From: Alcaligenes ammonioxydans
GTDB taxonomy: Bacteria; Pseudomonadota; Gammaproteobacteria; Burkholderiales; Burkholderiaceae_B
DNA: 64,000 nt
NCBI RefSeq assembly: GCF_019343455.1
Contig: NZ_CP049362.1
Location: 124,001-188,000 of the forward strand
Reading direction: 5' to 3'
The notes beneath the pieces are model-generated. The model made no database searches and was not told where the DNA came from. It saw only the letters and a list, made by a program, of their open reading frames with translations. This document shows positions 26,841 to 37,059 of the stretch, one piece after another (the first letter of the stretch is position 1; every line of letters starts with the position of its first letter). Both the position numbers and the translations under genes were made by a program.

Positions 26841-29800
26841 CTAGCGCTCCCATCCCAGGTGGTTCTGTAACCACGTATCGTAAGCGTCCATGTCTACCCA
26901 GGCCACCTGATTGCCGCCGCGCACGCGCCAGTCATCAAAGCGCGTGAGCAGACGCTCCATGCTTTTGCGCACGCCCCGGCCCAGGGCAGGATGGGAGTCC
27001 TGATACAGCAGGTCCTGACCATGGCCATGGTAGTCAATGCGCCGGACACCATGCGTGGTCAGGCGCAGGCCGGGTGGCCGCATGTCTTGCACGATAGGAT
27101 GCCTGACCTGTAGATCTGTTTGAGGCAATTCGGCCAGCGTCAAACCGGCTGCTGTGGCTTGCCAATGCATCCAGGCCAGAGCCACTTTGTCCAGGTCGCT
27201 GACGGCGGTCCTGTCATCGGGCAGCACACCGCCGCCAATTTGGCTATGAGCACCGATAAAGGGCATTTCCACGGTGTTCATGGCCTGGGCCAGGCCGCTT
27301 AAGGGAAAGAGCAGTCGGTGCTCGTGCATGGCCACGGCATGGGCGACCCAGTTCCAGGCGTCCGACACACCCAGTCGATAGTGGGTGTTGCTCCAGCCCC
27401 CCAGCCCAAACTGCGCCACGGTATCAAAAAGGCCCAAAAATCGGGGGGTGATACAGGCCCGGATGGCACCGCGCTGCGGGTCATTCAAGACAAACCAGCC
27501 TTGATGGAGGTGATCCATAATGCGATTGGAAAAGTCGCGTGCCAGTGCAGCCCCGCGTGAAAAACCCAGCAGGTCTACCGGCTCAGCAACAGCCGCAGGC
27601 CCCCGCTCCTGCATGCGGTTCAGAAAGTGCTTCCATTGTGATTCCAGAATGCGACCCGCCCGCCAGGCAGTCAGCGCATCCAGATCGACAGTCAAAGGAT
27701 TGCCGGGGCCGTCGCTGTAGTGCACGGCTCCATCCTGATACAACTGCGACAGTTTCCACACATTGCTAGTGGTGATGGGCGCCTGCCTTGTGCCATCAAA
27801 CGCGAACAGCAGCAGGCCGGTGGGATCGATATGACGCAAGGGCTGCTGGTGGGCGTAGCCCACGGCCTGGCTCTGGGGCCAAGGCCCCAGCGGGTCCGCT
27901 TCCAGATAGTGGCCATGATCGGGCAAATAGGTCCGCAACAGGTTGTCATGCCAGCCTGTTGCGGACTCGGCATAGTGCCCTGGCAGGCGCAGATTGAATT
28001 CCAGGTCCTCCCGCAAAATCTCGGCTTGCCCCAAGGGGTTCAGGTCTGCGCCCCAGACCAGTTTGGCATGCTGATCGCTAATCAGCCGCACCGCTCCCAT
28101 CAGATCGCCATGCAGGTAGTACAAGCGCCCTTGCCCGTCGGGCTGGTAAACAATCATGCCTACCGGTGTGAGGCCCGCGTACAGGTAGCGTCGGGATAGG
28201 TGCAGGCCAGGCGCGGCGGGCAAATCCAGCTCGGCCATCAACTGCTGGCCATGAAAGAAAAAGGCGCGTTCCTGATGACCTTGTTTGCGCCAGATACGTT
28301 GACCAAAGGCGTCATGCCGGTACTGAACCAGCGTGGCCTCGGCGGTATGTACACGCCGCAAGCGGCGGTTGGGGCCGTAGTCCAGGCGCATGGTGCCGAC
28401 TGTGGTTGGGGTTCCGCTGGGCATGCGTCCAATCGGCGTAACGGCTTGCGGTGTGCGCGCCGCAAGTGAGCCGTCCGGGTTCCAGGCCAGCCATTGCGCC
28501 GGTTCTGTCGTGCCCTGCCGCAACGCGATCAAACGGCGTTGAGCGTCATAGTGCAGATTCCAGTGACGCGTGTGTTGCAGCAGCGGGTACTCATGACGCT
28601 CTTCCAGCACATTGCCTTGCTCATCCAGACGGCGGGCCTGGGTCCAGACCGCTTGGCCATCGGCCTGCAAAAGCATGGCATCCACCGTCTGCCCGGTGCT
28701 GTTCGCATGGCTGATCAAGTGCAGGCCGTTGCCCCAGGCGTAGCCGGTCTCCTGGGCGCGAATCACAGTTTGTGCCTGCCCGGATTGCCCGATCCATTGC
28801 AGCGATTGCAAACGTCCCTGCGCATCCCAGCGGTAGCGAAGTTGCCCTCCTTCGGGCAAGGTGTGGTGTGTGAGCCGGCCTTGCTTGTCGTACTCAAAGC
28901 GTTCGATCCAGATCTGGCCGGGGCTATGTGCCCGTTCCAGACGACGCTCCCTCAGCAGACCGGCGCGCAAAGTGAGCCATTGCGTTTCAGTGGGGTGACG
29001 AATGCGCAGCGCCCCCGGGCCCAGCCAGTCCAGTTCGCTGCGCTCCGTGTCCTGGCCTTGCCGGTGCTCAAGACGGCTTAATCGCCCCTGTTGATCGTAT
29101 TGAATATCCAGCGAACCCTCTTGGGCGTAGTCAATACGCGTGAGCTTGCCACTCGCGTTCCAGTAGCGCATTTGACTGCCGTGCAGGCTGCTCGCCCACT
29201 GTGTTAAACGTCCTTTCTCATCCAGCCCCAGGCGCAGCATCCCCCATCCGCCCTGATCCTGCTCTAACTGTGACAGCGTTCCATTTGCACGACGCCGTGC
29301 CGACCACGGGCCGGCCTGCAGCCAGCGCCCCTGCGGGTCGTACTGCCAGTGCGTGCGATGGGTCGGGCAGGATTCGCACAAGCGGCTTTCCAGGGTTTGC
29401 AGTCGCCGTTGGCCTTGATAGTCGCGATAGTGGAAATGATGCTGCTCCGCGCCGATGAACCATTTACTGATGCCTGGCTCATGGGTGGCCGTCCATTCCT
29501 GCTCGAAAGCGTAGGAGATCAGGCGACGGATACGGCCCTGGGCGTCATACTCCCAATGCTGCATCTGGTGCGGGGCTTGTCCGGGCGCCTGCAGGCTGCT
29601 GCCTCCCAAGTCATGTCTCCCCGGCGTGGGATGGTAGAGGCGTTGCATGCCGTCGGGGCGGCTGACCTTGGCCAGCCAGATCTGCAGATCGCCTTGCTCC
29701 AGAAACCAGTGAAAGGGGCCGGCTGGCGTCTGAATATGGATGACGGTGGCACTTGATGTGGTGGGGGCCTGGATGGCTGTCTGGTTTTGCGCCCGCTCTG

Positions 29801-30403
29801 GTGACGAGTCCGGTTTCTGCGCCGGGGCTTGCCAGTCAAATACCAGTGTTTGTCCTAGATGGTTACGCACGGTCTGCACAGCGTGCGCCCGCGGATGGCT
29901 GGCCGTAAAGCGCTCTATATCCAGCCATTGCCGGCTGCCGATACGTACCTGGATCAACCAGCCCTGTTCATTAAAACGCAGAGCCAAGCGGCGCCTTGTG
30001 CCCGGGCCGGTGGGTATAAGCGGGTCTGTCGCCCATCGGGCATAAATAAGGCATGGCCTTGCTGCCGGATGCGCAGATCGTAGTTCAAGGCCCAGCCTGT
30101 TGAACCGAGTGTAGGCGTGGGATTGCGTCCCTGCCCGTTCCAGTGACGCTGTAGCTGGAGCAATGGCCATGCCTGGCTGAGGGGCAGATCGATATCGCTT
30201 TGTTGTTTGCGTCCGCCCAGCAGGTCTACCGGATTGAGCAAACCCATATCCGGCGCAGGCTCGGGCAGGTCCCCCAGGGCAGCCGCCGGTGCGCAGCGTG
30301 TGGGGGTCGGGGGCAAGGAGCATTCCAGTGAGCCGTGTGACCAGACCGGAGACGGCGCCAGGATCAAAAGCGGGATTAAGCAGTACAGCGCAGCGACAGG
30401 CAT
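26841..30403 (-). pseudogene. secreted Rhs/YD-repeat protein with C-terminal DUF2235/Tle1-like lipase domain, interrupted by a frameshift
   Basis: The true start appears to be ATG 30403 (GGAGAG eight bases upstream, signal peptide MPVAALYCLIPLLILAPSPVWS), followed by the Rhs N-terminal region NPVDLLGGRKQQSDIDLPLS. That frame ends at 29954. Homology-like sequence continues in the -1 frame (LALRFNEQGWLIQV onward) through many YD/Rhs repeats and the core LEADPLGPWPQSQAVGYAHQQPLRHIDPTG to 26841. The tail after the core carries FDGT, GFSRGAALAR (nucleophile serine), GLFDTVAQFG and GAHSQIGGG, the motif order of DUF2235/Tle1 phospholipases. About 1187 codons if repaired. The 5' part of the frame that opens at 30479 is only a shadow. 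It is either a true frameshift mutation or a sequencing error. No immunity gene follows; argS starts 130 bases downstream. Confidence 0.82.
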
Positions 30404-30500
30404 GAAGGACTCTCCAAGAGGGGGAAAATCCTGCTATCTTGCAGGGGTGTGTATCCTGAAAGTCGAATCGGAAACACAAAGATCCATAAGGAGAAACCGT

Positions 30501-30848
30501 ATGCTAGTCGTCTTTAAAAGCAAAGCCGCCGCCGATGTTCTGATGTTCTCTGAACATGCCATGCCTATTCTCCGGGCCGCAGGGCGCTCCTATCCCGATG
30601 GTTTGCCCGAGCGTGGCGTCTTCACGCCCGAGCAGTTGTCCGAAGCCATTGGCAATATTGAGCGAGCGATCGGGCAAGACCGGGAAAACAAGCACTCGCC
30701 CCACGAGGACGAAGACGAGGACAAGGAGCATCCGATGTCCCAGGCCGTCAGTTTTGGCCAGCGGGCTTACCCCTTGCTCGATATGCTGCGTCAGGCCAAC
30801 AACACGGGGGTTCCGGTAATGTGGGAGCCGGCAGACAGTTCCTGGTAG
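30501..30848 (+). CDS. DUF1840 family protein
   Basis: Protein of 115 residues beginning MLVVFKSKAAADVLMFSEHAMPILRAAGR, the DUF1840 pattern, with an acidic linker (HEDEDEDKEH) and a conserved end AYPLLDMLRQANNTGVPVMWE. AAGGAG lies ten bases before the ATG. It is divergent from the Rhs gene across 97 bases. The function of the family is unknown. Confidence 0.88.
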   Translation: MLVVFKSKAAADVLMFSEHAMPILRAAGRSYPDGLPERGVFTPEQLSEAIGNIERAIGQDRENKHSPHEDEDEDKEHPMSQAVSFGQRAYPLLDMLRQANNTGVPVMWEPADSSW

Positions 30849-30933
30849 GGTCTGAAATGTCGGCCTGCCGACAATTTGGCAGGCCTTCTTTGCTTAAGCT
30901 CCACAGTTGATCCAATTTTTTCGGAGATCGTCT

Positions 30934-31254
30934 ATGAGCGCTATGGTGCTTGTGATCTTTAGTCCTCGCCAGCACATAGAGCTGGTCACTCCAATACAAA
31001 CCATCGATCCTGAAAGCGGCAAACAATCTCGTGATTGGTTTGATCGCACCTGGCAGGAACTGGGCTGTGAACCCATGCGGGCCAGCGGCAAAGTGCTGCT
31101 GCTCGATAAAATCATGGGTGTTGCCGATGCCCTGGGCTATACCTTGCTGACGCAAGACGAAGAACGCGCCCAGGAGTTTGCACGCCATTGTTTGCAAGCG
31201 GTCGGTTCCATGCAGGTCACCGTGGATTTGCCAGGTTTGGCGGTTACTTACTGA
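30934..31254 (+). CDS. hypothetical protein
   Basis: Protein of 106 residues, soluble, no signal peptide. ATG 30934 has GGAG eight bases upstream and a hairpin with a T run follows the stop, so it looks like a real single gene. Sequence such as SGKQSRDWFDRTWQELG and HCLQAVGSMQVTVDLPG is not recognised. It lies between the DUF1840 gene and the IS3 remnant and might belong to the accessory region, but nothing ties it to the Rhs protein. Confidence 0.65.
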   Translation: MSAMVLVIFSPRQHIELVTPIQTIDPESGKQSRDWFDRTWQELGCEPMRASGKVLLLDKIMGVADALGYTLLTQDEERAQEFARHCLQAVGSMQVTVDLPGLAVTY

Positions 31255-31275
31255 TCAGGTTCAAGACAATGGAAG

Positions 31276-31300
31276 ACCGGCTCCTTGGGGTCGGTTTTGT
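31276..31300 (+). terminator. terminator of the 106-residue hypothetical gene
   Basis: CCGGCTCC and GGGGTCGG pair with two G-U wobbles and are followed by TTTTGTTATT, 22 bases after the stop. Confidence 0.55.
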
Positions 31301-31379
31301 TATTCCTTTTTAGCGCGACTGGACAACTGAACCGGTGTTGAAAATTTTGAGCATGTTCGCCCAAAACCCATCGTCGTGA

Positions 31380-31500
31380 ACTTCCATCCCTCAGCAGGCG
31401 GAATATAGCCGATCGATGAGTGCAAACGTTTATGGTTGAACCAGGCAACCCCTCCCAAGCTCGCCAAGTTGCTGAACTGCCAGGCTGAATCTGCCGTCAG
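31380..31500 (-). mobile_element. IS3-family transposase (OrfB) C-terminal remnant
   Basis: The minus strand encodes LASLGGVAWFNHKRLHSSIG and YIPPAE, the end of the DDE integrase of IS3-type OrfB proteins (WFN..R....IG.IPPAE). Only about 40 residues are left, with no catalytic D-D-E. The rest of the 324-base gap between 31255 and 31579 holds only the terminator and unassigned sequence. Confidence 0.8.
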
Positions 31501-31579
31501 GCTCAGTCTCTCCACGAAAAGTCGCATTTTCACAAAAAGACCGAGCCTTGCTCAAGTTAGGCGTGCTTGGCAACCGAGG

Positions 31580-33094
31580 TTAGAGGGTGATCTTGCCTAC
31601 GTATAACAACCACAGCACCACGACATCGGCGATCAGCAAGATGGCGACATACAGTTTTTCCAGCCTCTCAAAGATTGGCTTACCGTCGTTCTTTTCCTTA
31701 CGCGACCAAATGAATACGGGCAGACCGCAAGTCAGAAGGATCGGAACGAGTGCCAGGTAGTTCAGTGAGCTGGCGTAGAAGATGAAAAGGCAGAAAAGTA
31801 CGCCCATCACGCCGCTGACGAGCGCAAGCGTCATGCCTGTTGAAGAATACTTCTTGTATTCGTGAGTCAGGCACAGCTTGGTTATGTAAAGCGTGGTCGT
31901 GATATAGGCAGGCACCACCATGAGGGCGCTGATGTTGTACATCGTGTTCCAGGCATTGTTGGAGAAATACACCAACAGCATGGCCGCCTGCATGATGCCG
32001 CTGCTTACCCAAAGCGAGATGCTGGCTGCATCGTTCTTGTTGGTCCGGGAAAACGCCTTGGGAAATGCACCGTTTTGCCCAGCTGCCATGGGGATTTCAG
32101 CGCACAGCATGGTCCATGCTAGCCATCCAGCCAGAACTGAAATGATCAACCCCACATTCATCAACCAACTGCCCCATTGCGCGCCCACGACGTGTTCCAG
32201 CACGCCGGAGGTAGACGGGTTGGCCACTTGAGCGAGCTCTGGCTGCGTCATGGCGCCAAAGGGCAAGACCGATAACAAGATATAAATAATCAGGGCAATC
32301 AAGAAGCCCAGCAGGGTGGCCTTCCCCACGTCGCTTCTTTTGCGGGCGCGGCCAGAGAGCACCACGGCACCTTCTACGCCAATAAATGCCCACAGGGTAA
32401 CGGTCATGGGTGCCATGATCTGTGCTGTCAGCGAAACCGGGGTGCCCTTGTCTCCGGGACCGCTGAGCACTTGAGGCGAGGAGCCCCAGATATTGCTGAG
32501 CAACTGGGAGTAGTCGATCAAGAAGCCCAAAAGGAACACGAACAGCACCAGGGGCACGAGCTTGGCAATGGTGCCTAGAGTGTTGATGAAGCCGGCCACT
32601 TTGGTGCCGGAGAGAACGAGATAGTTGTAGCCCCATATCAAGATGGAGCCGCAAATAATCGAGTTGAGGTTATTGCCGTTTGTGAATACGCCGGGAAATA
32701 TCTGGTCGAACGCATCCATGAGAATGACGGCAAAGGCTACGTTGCCAAAGCACGTCATCAACCAATAGCCCCATGCCACGTTAAAGCCAATGAAAGAGCC
32801 GAAACCCTCCTGGGCATACATGTAGACCCCGGCCTGCAGGTCTGGACGCAAATCGGACAGCATGCGAAAAGCGTTGGCAATGAAGTAAACGCCAATGCCG
32901 GCGATGATCCAGGCAATGACAACAGGCCCCACTGCCGATGTGGCCGCCGTGTTCTGCGGCAAGCTGTAAACGCCGCCGCCCAACATTGAGCCCACCACAA
33001 TCGCGATAAGGGCCAGCATGCCAAGCTTTGCTCCAGCGGGGCCTGCGCTCGGCGTAGCGTCGGCACTTGCACTTACTTGAGATTTATCAGTCAT
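31580..33094 (-). CDS. basic amino acid antiporter, ArcD/APA type (copy A)
   Basis: Protein of 504 residues with about 12-13 membrane helices and a 20-residue soluble N-terminus. It begins the transport domain with LGMLALIAIVVGSMLGGGVYSLPQ, the APC-superfamily GSxxGGGxxSLP motif of arginine/ornithine and lysine/cadaverine antiporters, and keeps FIGVEGAVVLSGRARKRSDVG. It likely exchanges a basic amino acid for its decarboxylation or deimination product. It is the last gene of a three-gene minus-strand set with a decarboxylase and a second antiporter. The exact pair of substrates is not visible. Confidence 0.88.
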   Translation of the reverse strand: MTDKSQVSASADATPSAGPAGAKLGMLALIAIVVGSMLGGGVYSLPQNTAATSAVGPVVIAWIIAGIGVYFIANAFRMLSDLRPDLQAGVYMYAQEGFGSFIGFNVAWGYWLMTCFGNVAFAVILMDAFDQIFPGVFTNGNNLNSIICGSILIWGYNYLVLSGTKVAGFINTLGTIAKLVPLVLFVFLLGFLIDYSQLLSNIWGSSPQVLSGPGDKGTPVSLTAQIMAPMTVTLWAFIGVEGAVVLSGRARKRSDVGKATLLGFLIALIIYILLSVLPFGAMTQPELAQVANPSTSGVLEHVVGAQWGSWLMNVGLIISVLAGWLAWTMLCAEIPMAAGQNGAFPKAFSRTNKNDAASISLWVSSGIMQAAMLLVYFSNNAWNTMYNISALMVVPAYITTTLYITKLCLTHEYKKYSSTGMTLALVSGVMGVLFCLFIFYASSLNYLALVPILLTCGLPVFIWSRKEKNDGKPIFERLEKLYVAILLIADVVVLWLLYVGKITL

Positions 33095-33150
33095 GTCTTT
33101 TCTCGCACCTTAGAAGAAAATGTCGCCCAAACATCGGACGGCCACCTTAT

Positions 33151-35526
33151 TTATTGCCTTCCCTTCTTGATTGAAGAAACGCGGGGCGCCTTGAAGTTAA
33201 TGTGCTTAGGTGTGGGATGAGGCTGTCTGTCTTCCTCGACGATGGCTCGGACCCAATAATCTCCGTTCTGATCGATGCTGACGCCCTGAATTTCATGCTC
33301 GAATCCGGGGAAGCGCTTGTCGAATTCCTGCAGCGCTTCGAGGTAGCCGGTAATGCCGGTGTCGTCGGCCGGCAGGCGCTCGCCCGGCATCAGAACAGGA
33401 ATGCCCGGGGGGTAAGGCACCAGCATGCTGGCGGCGATCCGATTGGCAAAATCAGCCACTTTGACGCGTTCAGTTTGATAGCGCACCACCTTTTGGTAGG
33501 CCTCAGCGGGTGTGAGCACAGGTTCGGGTATGGAACTCACAGCATCGCTGCTGTGCTTCATCAGGTTCAGCTCTTGCATGGTGTCGTGCATCTGCTGGCA
33601 CAACGCTTTGAGTGTCATCGACGCATACTTGGGTGACATGCGGGCCAGAGATGGGATGGCGTCTGTTGCCTTGGCACCCTTGTCGTAGAGCTTCTTGAAC
33701 TCCAGCAGGCTCTCGATCAGTGTGCCCCATTTGCCCTTGGTGGTGCCCACCGAGAACAGAATGAGGAGGGTGTAATCGCCAGTTCGGGCAACTTCGATGC
33801 GGCGATCATCGAGGAACTTGCTGACGATACTGCCCGGGATGCCGTGGGTCAGGTGCTGACCGTCGGGCGTGATGCCGGGGCAAGTGATGCTTACCTTCAC
33901 CGGGTCGAGCATGCAGTCCGCTTCGCCGATGTCTTGTGCAGCAAAGCCGTGCCAGTTGTCGCCGGCATTGAGACGCCACAGTTCAGGCGTCTGGCTCAGC
34001 AGCTTGATCGGTGCCTTATGAAAGGCGTGAACCTCGCCGCTGGCAGGATCTTTGACTTCAGTGGGCTGTAGCACATCAAAGAACCACGATGACTCACCGT
34101 CTTCTTCGGCGAGCTCTTGCTTGACGTTAACAACCGCTTGGCGGAAAGCGATGGCTTCTTCGATGGATTCCTGCACCAGTGAATAACCGCCCCTGCCCTG
34201 CATCATCGCCACGGCCACGTCGATGGAGGCAATGATGGGATAGAACGGCGACGTCGTGCCGTGCATCATGAACGAATCGTTGAAGTCGTCAAATTCCAGC
34301 GGGGCACGCTCGCTAGGTTTGACGTGAATCATCGAGGCCATGGAAAGCGCCGGCAGCATCTTGTGCGTGGAATGCACCGCGAACAACGTGGGGCGGTTGG
34401 GCATGTTGTCGTCTACATCCATGGCAAACCGACCGCGATAGAGCGGATGGAACTTGGCGTAGGCGTACCAAGCCTCATCGAAGTGAATGCGTGGCACGCT
34501 TTCGCTAAGCTGGCCCACTACCTGATGGACGTTGTAGATGAAGCCGTCATACGTGCAATTGGTGACTACCGCATAGCTGGGGTCCGGACTGACCGCGCCG
34601 GCGGTCAAGGCACTCGACTGGATGAGCTGGCGGATGCTGCTTTTTTGTAAACGCTGTGCCGGGATGGGGCCGATCAAACCGTAGCCGTTACGGCTGGGCG
34701 TCAGGTAAACCGGCCGAGCTTGCGAGAGCGTAAGTCCATGATTGAGGGACTTGTGGCAGTTGCGGTCTACCACGGCAATCTCGTTGGCACCAATAGCGCC
34801 TTGCGCCACCACGCGGTTCGAGCCCGACGAGCCGGCCACGCCGTAGAAAGTCCATTTGGCACCAAACAGCTCGGCGGCGATTTCTTCGGATTGCTTGGGT
34901 GGCCCAGAGTGGATCAGGTAGTCACCCATTTCGGCTGTGGCGACCCCAATGTCCGCCCGCATCATGTTTTCACCGAAGAAATTGATGAACTCGACGCCGA
35001 CCGGATGCTTGGTATAAGCCATGCCGCCCATGTGCCCCGGGCAATCCCAGTAGTAATCGCCGTCCTCAGTGAAGTTCTTCAGAGTAGCAAAATAAGGAGG
35101 GAGCAGCTTCTGAGCGTAGCGATGAACCGCCGTGTACACTCGGTTCGCCGTGAATTCGGCGGTTTCAGAGTACAGATAAACATACTCGTTAATTTCTCTC
35201 AGTATGGAAACAGGAATGCCGTTGACGGTTTCCTCTTCCGAAAGCAAAAAAATGGGAACCGTGTCGTTGCGTTCGCGTATCTGCTGGATAAGTTGCTGGC
35301 TCTCGCTAACGATGGCGGGATTGCGGGTATCCCACAAAAGAGCGATGAAGCTGTAATGCGGGCTCTGCTGAATGTAGGTAAGGCCGGCCTTGGGGTTAGC
35401 GGCAAGCTGGACGTTAAAGCCTCTTTCGATGACCGCCGTCTCTAAGGCCTTGAGGGCCTGGGCGGCGGGTAGACCCGGGGTCAAACTATCGGAAACCACC
35501 ACTAGCGCATTGTGATTAAATTTCAT
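33151..35526 (-). CDS. Orn/Lys/Arg decarboxylase (fold type I, PLP-dependent)
   Basis: Protein of 791 residues. A receiver-like N-terminal wing domain (LVVVSDSLTPGLPAAQALKALE; IALLWDTRNPAI) precedes the PLP domain, with the cofactor lysine in HSTHKMLPALSMASM, FDEAWYAY, and TTSPFYPIIASIDVA. The C-terminal domain has LVPYPPGIPVLMPGE, typical of biodegradative arginine and lysine decarboxylases. It removes CO2 and consumes a proton, so with the flanking antiporters it would form an acid-resistance or polyamine export cycle. Arginine or lysine is most likely; ornithine cannot be excluded. It is longer than AdiA (755-756) or CadA (715). Confidence 0.9.
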   Translation of the reverse strand: MKFNHNALVVVSDSLTPGLPAAQALKALETAVIERGFNVQLAANPKAGLTYIQQSPHYSFIALLWDTRNPAIVSESQQLIQQIRERNDTVPIFLLSEEETVNGIPVSILREINEYVYLYSETAEFTANRVYTAVHRYAQKLLPPYFATLKNFTEDGDYYWDCPGHMGGMAYTKHPVGVEFINFFGENMMRADIGVATAEMGDYLIHSGPPKQSEEIAAELFGAKWTFYGVAGSSGSNRVVAQGAIGANEIAVVDRNCHKSLNHGLTLSQARPVYLTPSRNGYGLIGPIPAQRLQKSSIRQLIQSSALTAGAVSPDPSYAVVTNCTYDGFIYNVHQVVGQLSESVPRIHFDEAWYAYAKFHPLYRGRFAMDVDDNMPNRPTLFAVHSTHKMLPALSMASMIHVKPSERAPLEFDDFNDSFMMHGTTSPFYPIIASIDVAVAMMQGRGGYSLVQESIEEAIAFRQAVVNVKQELAEEDGESSWFFDVLQPTEVKDPASGEVHAFHKAPIKLLSQTPELWRLNAGDNWHGFAAQDIGEADCMLDPVKVSITCPGITPDGQHLTHGIPGSIVSKFLDDRRIEVARTGDYTLLILFSVGTTKGKWGTLIESLLEFKKLYDKGAKATDAIPSLARMSPKYASMTLKALCQQMHDTMQELNLMKHSSDAVSSIPEPVLTPAEAYQKVVRYQTERVKVADFANRIAASMLVPYPPGIPVLMPGERLPADDTGITGYLEALQEFDKRFPGFEHEIQGVSIDQNGDYWVRAIVEEDRQPHPTPKHINFKAPRVSSIKKGRQ

Positions 35527-35604
35527 TTCAAAGCTCTACGGTTAGGTTGGCCGGTGCGTCCGGCATTTGATACTGACGCTTGAACGTCAGTACGAGAAAA
35601 CCTT

Positions 35605-37059
35605 TTACAGCTTGATATGCCCCATTAAATAGAGCGCAATGACCAAGATATCGATAGTTAGTAGAAGCATTAGCGCAACGCGTTCGCCCTTACCCAGCGC
35701 AACCTGAGAGGGATGATCCTGGTTACGTGCCCAAAAGAACAAAGGAAGGCCTAGCGTAAGCAGCAGCGGAGTCATCGCGACATACCGAATATCGCTTGCG
35801 TACAGCATGAACAGGCAAAAGCCAGCCCCCACCAAGCTGCTGAACAGCGCCAGCCCACGTCCCGCAGGCTGGCGTCGGCTGAATTCGCCATTCATGCAGG
35901 TCTTGATCAGATAGGCGGCCGAAGCGAAATAGGCGGGCAGCACGCAGATGGCTGAGATGGCCAATAGCGTGAGCCAGGCATGGTGTGAGAAATACACCAT
36001 CACCATTACGGATTGCATAATCCCGCTACTGACCCACAGGGCGATGGATGCGGAGCCCTTGTTATTCTCAGTGGCAAACACTTTGGGGAAGGTGCCGTTG
36101 CGGGCTGCCACCTGTGGAATCTCGGCGCAGATCATGGTCCATGCCAGCCAACTGACGAGAATTGAAATAAGAACCCCGATGTTGATCAGCCACTCTCCCC
36201 AAGCGCCGGTGAGATGATTCATGACGCCAGCGGTGGACGGGTTGGGGATCTGGCTCAGGGTTTGTTGCGATAAGGTGCCAAAGGGAAGCACCGACACGAT
36301 CATGCAGATGATCAGGCCCAACACGAAGCCGACCAGCGTGGCGCGCCCCACGTCCTTTTTGTTCCGGGCCCGCGCCGATAATGCAACGGCGCCTTCAACG
36401 CCGATGAAGCACCACAGAGCCACATACATGGGTGAAAGCGTTTGCGACAGAATGGAGCCAAGCGGCTTGGCGCCTGGCACGGGATGGTGGCCCCAGATAT
36501 CGGCGGTTAACTGGGTGTGGTTGAGAAAGTAGCTCACTACCCCGACAAAAATTACCAGCGGAATGAGCTTCACAAAGGTACCGATGGTATTAATCATCCC
36601 CGCCGTTTTGGTGCCGGACAGCACCAGGGTATGAAAGCCCCAGATCAGGATGGAAGCGCCAACGATAGAGGTGATGTTGTTGCCACCGGTGAAGTCGCCC
36701 GGGATAAAGTAATTAAGCGTATCCATCACCATTACAGCAAACGCCACGTTGCTGAATATGGTCATGAGCCAGTAGCCCCATGCCACGACGAAGGCACTGA
36801 GAGGACCGAAACCCTCTCTGGCATACATGTAAACACCAGACTCTAGATCTGGCCGAAGATCAGAAAGCGCAACAAACGTCTTGGCGATAAAAAACATACC
36901 AAAACCGCTAACGAGCCAGGCAATGACCACCGGTCCGAGAGCTGAAGTTTCCGCCATGTTTTGCGGCAGGCTGTCTACACCGCTTCCTATCATTGAACTG
37001 ACAACGATGGCAATCAGTGCCACAAGGCCGAGTTTCTGGTCGGTAGACTTAGTGCTCAT
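35605..37059 (-). CDS. basic amino acid antiporter, ArcD/APA type (copy B)
   Basis: Protein of 484 residues, a clear paralogue of copy A (LGLVALIAIVVSSMIGSGVDSLPQNMAETSALGPVVIAWLVSG; FIGVEGAVALSARARNKKDVG). It is unusual that the motif reads SSMIGSGVDSLP where copy A has GSMLGGGVYSLP, so the substrate-site helix differs at two glycine positions and an aromatic position. It is the first gene of the antiporter, decarboxylase, antiporter set. It may exchange a different pair than copy A. Confidence 0.87.
   Translation of the reverse strand: MSTKSTDQKLGLVALIAIVVSSMIGSGVDSLPQNMAETSALGPVVIAWLVSGFGMFFIAKTFVALSDLRPDLESGVYMYAREGFGPLSAFVVAWGYWLMTIFSNVAFAVMVMDTLNYFIPGDFTGGNNITSIVGASILIWGFHTLVLSGTKTAGMINTIGTFVKLIPLVIFVGVVSYFLNHTQLTADIWGHHPVPGAKPLGSILSQTLSPMYVALWCFIGVEGAVALSARARNKKDVGRATLVGFVLGLIICMIVSVLPFGTLSQQTLSQIPNPSTAGVMNHLTGAWGEWLINIGVLISILVSWLAWTMICAEIPQVAARNGTFPKVFATENNKGSASIALWVSSGIMQSVMVMVYFSHHAWLTLLAISAICVLPAYFASAAYLIKTCMNGEFSRRQPAGRGLALFSSLVGAGFCLFMLYASDIRYVAMTPLLLTLGLPLFFWARNQDHPSQVALGKGERVALMLLLTIDILVIALYLMGHIKL

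Noticed and set aside
30010..30479. N-terminal part of the long minus-strand frame opening at 30479
   Set aside because: The real N-terminus with signal peptide is in the neighbouring frame from ATG 30403; the sequence MCFRFDFQDTHPCK is not protein-like.
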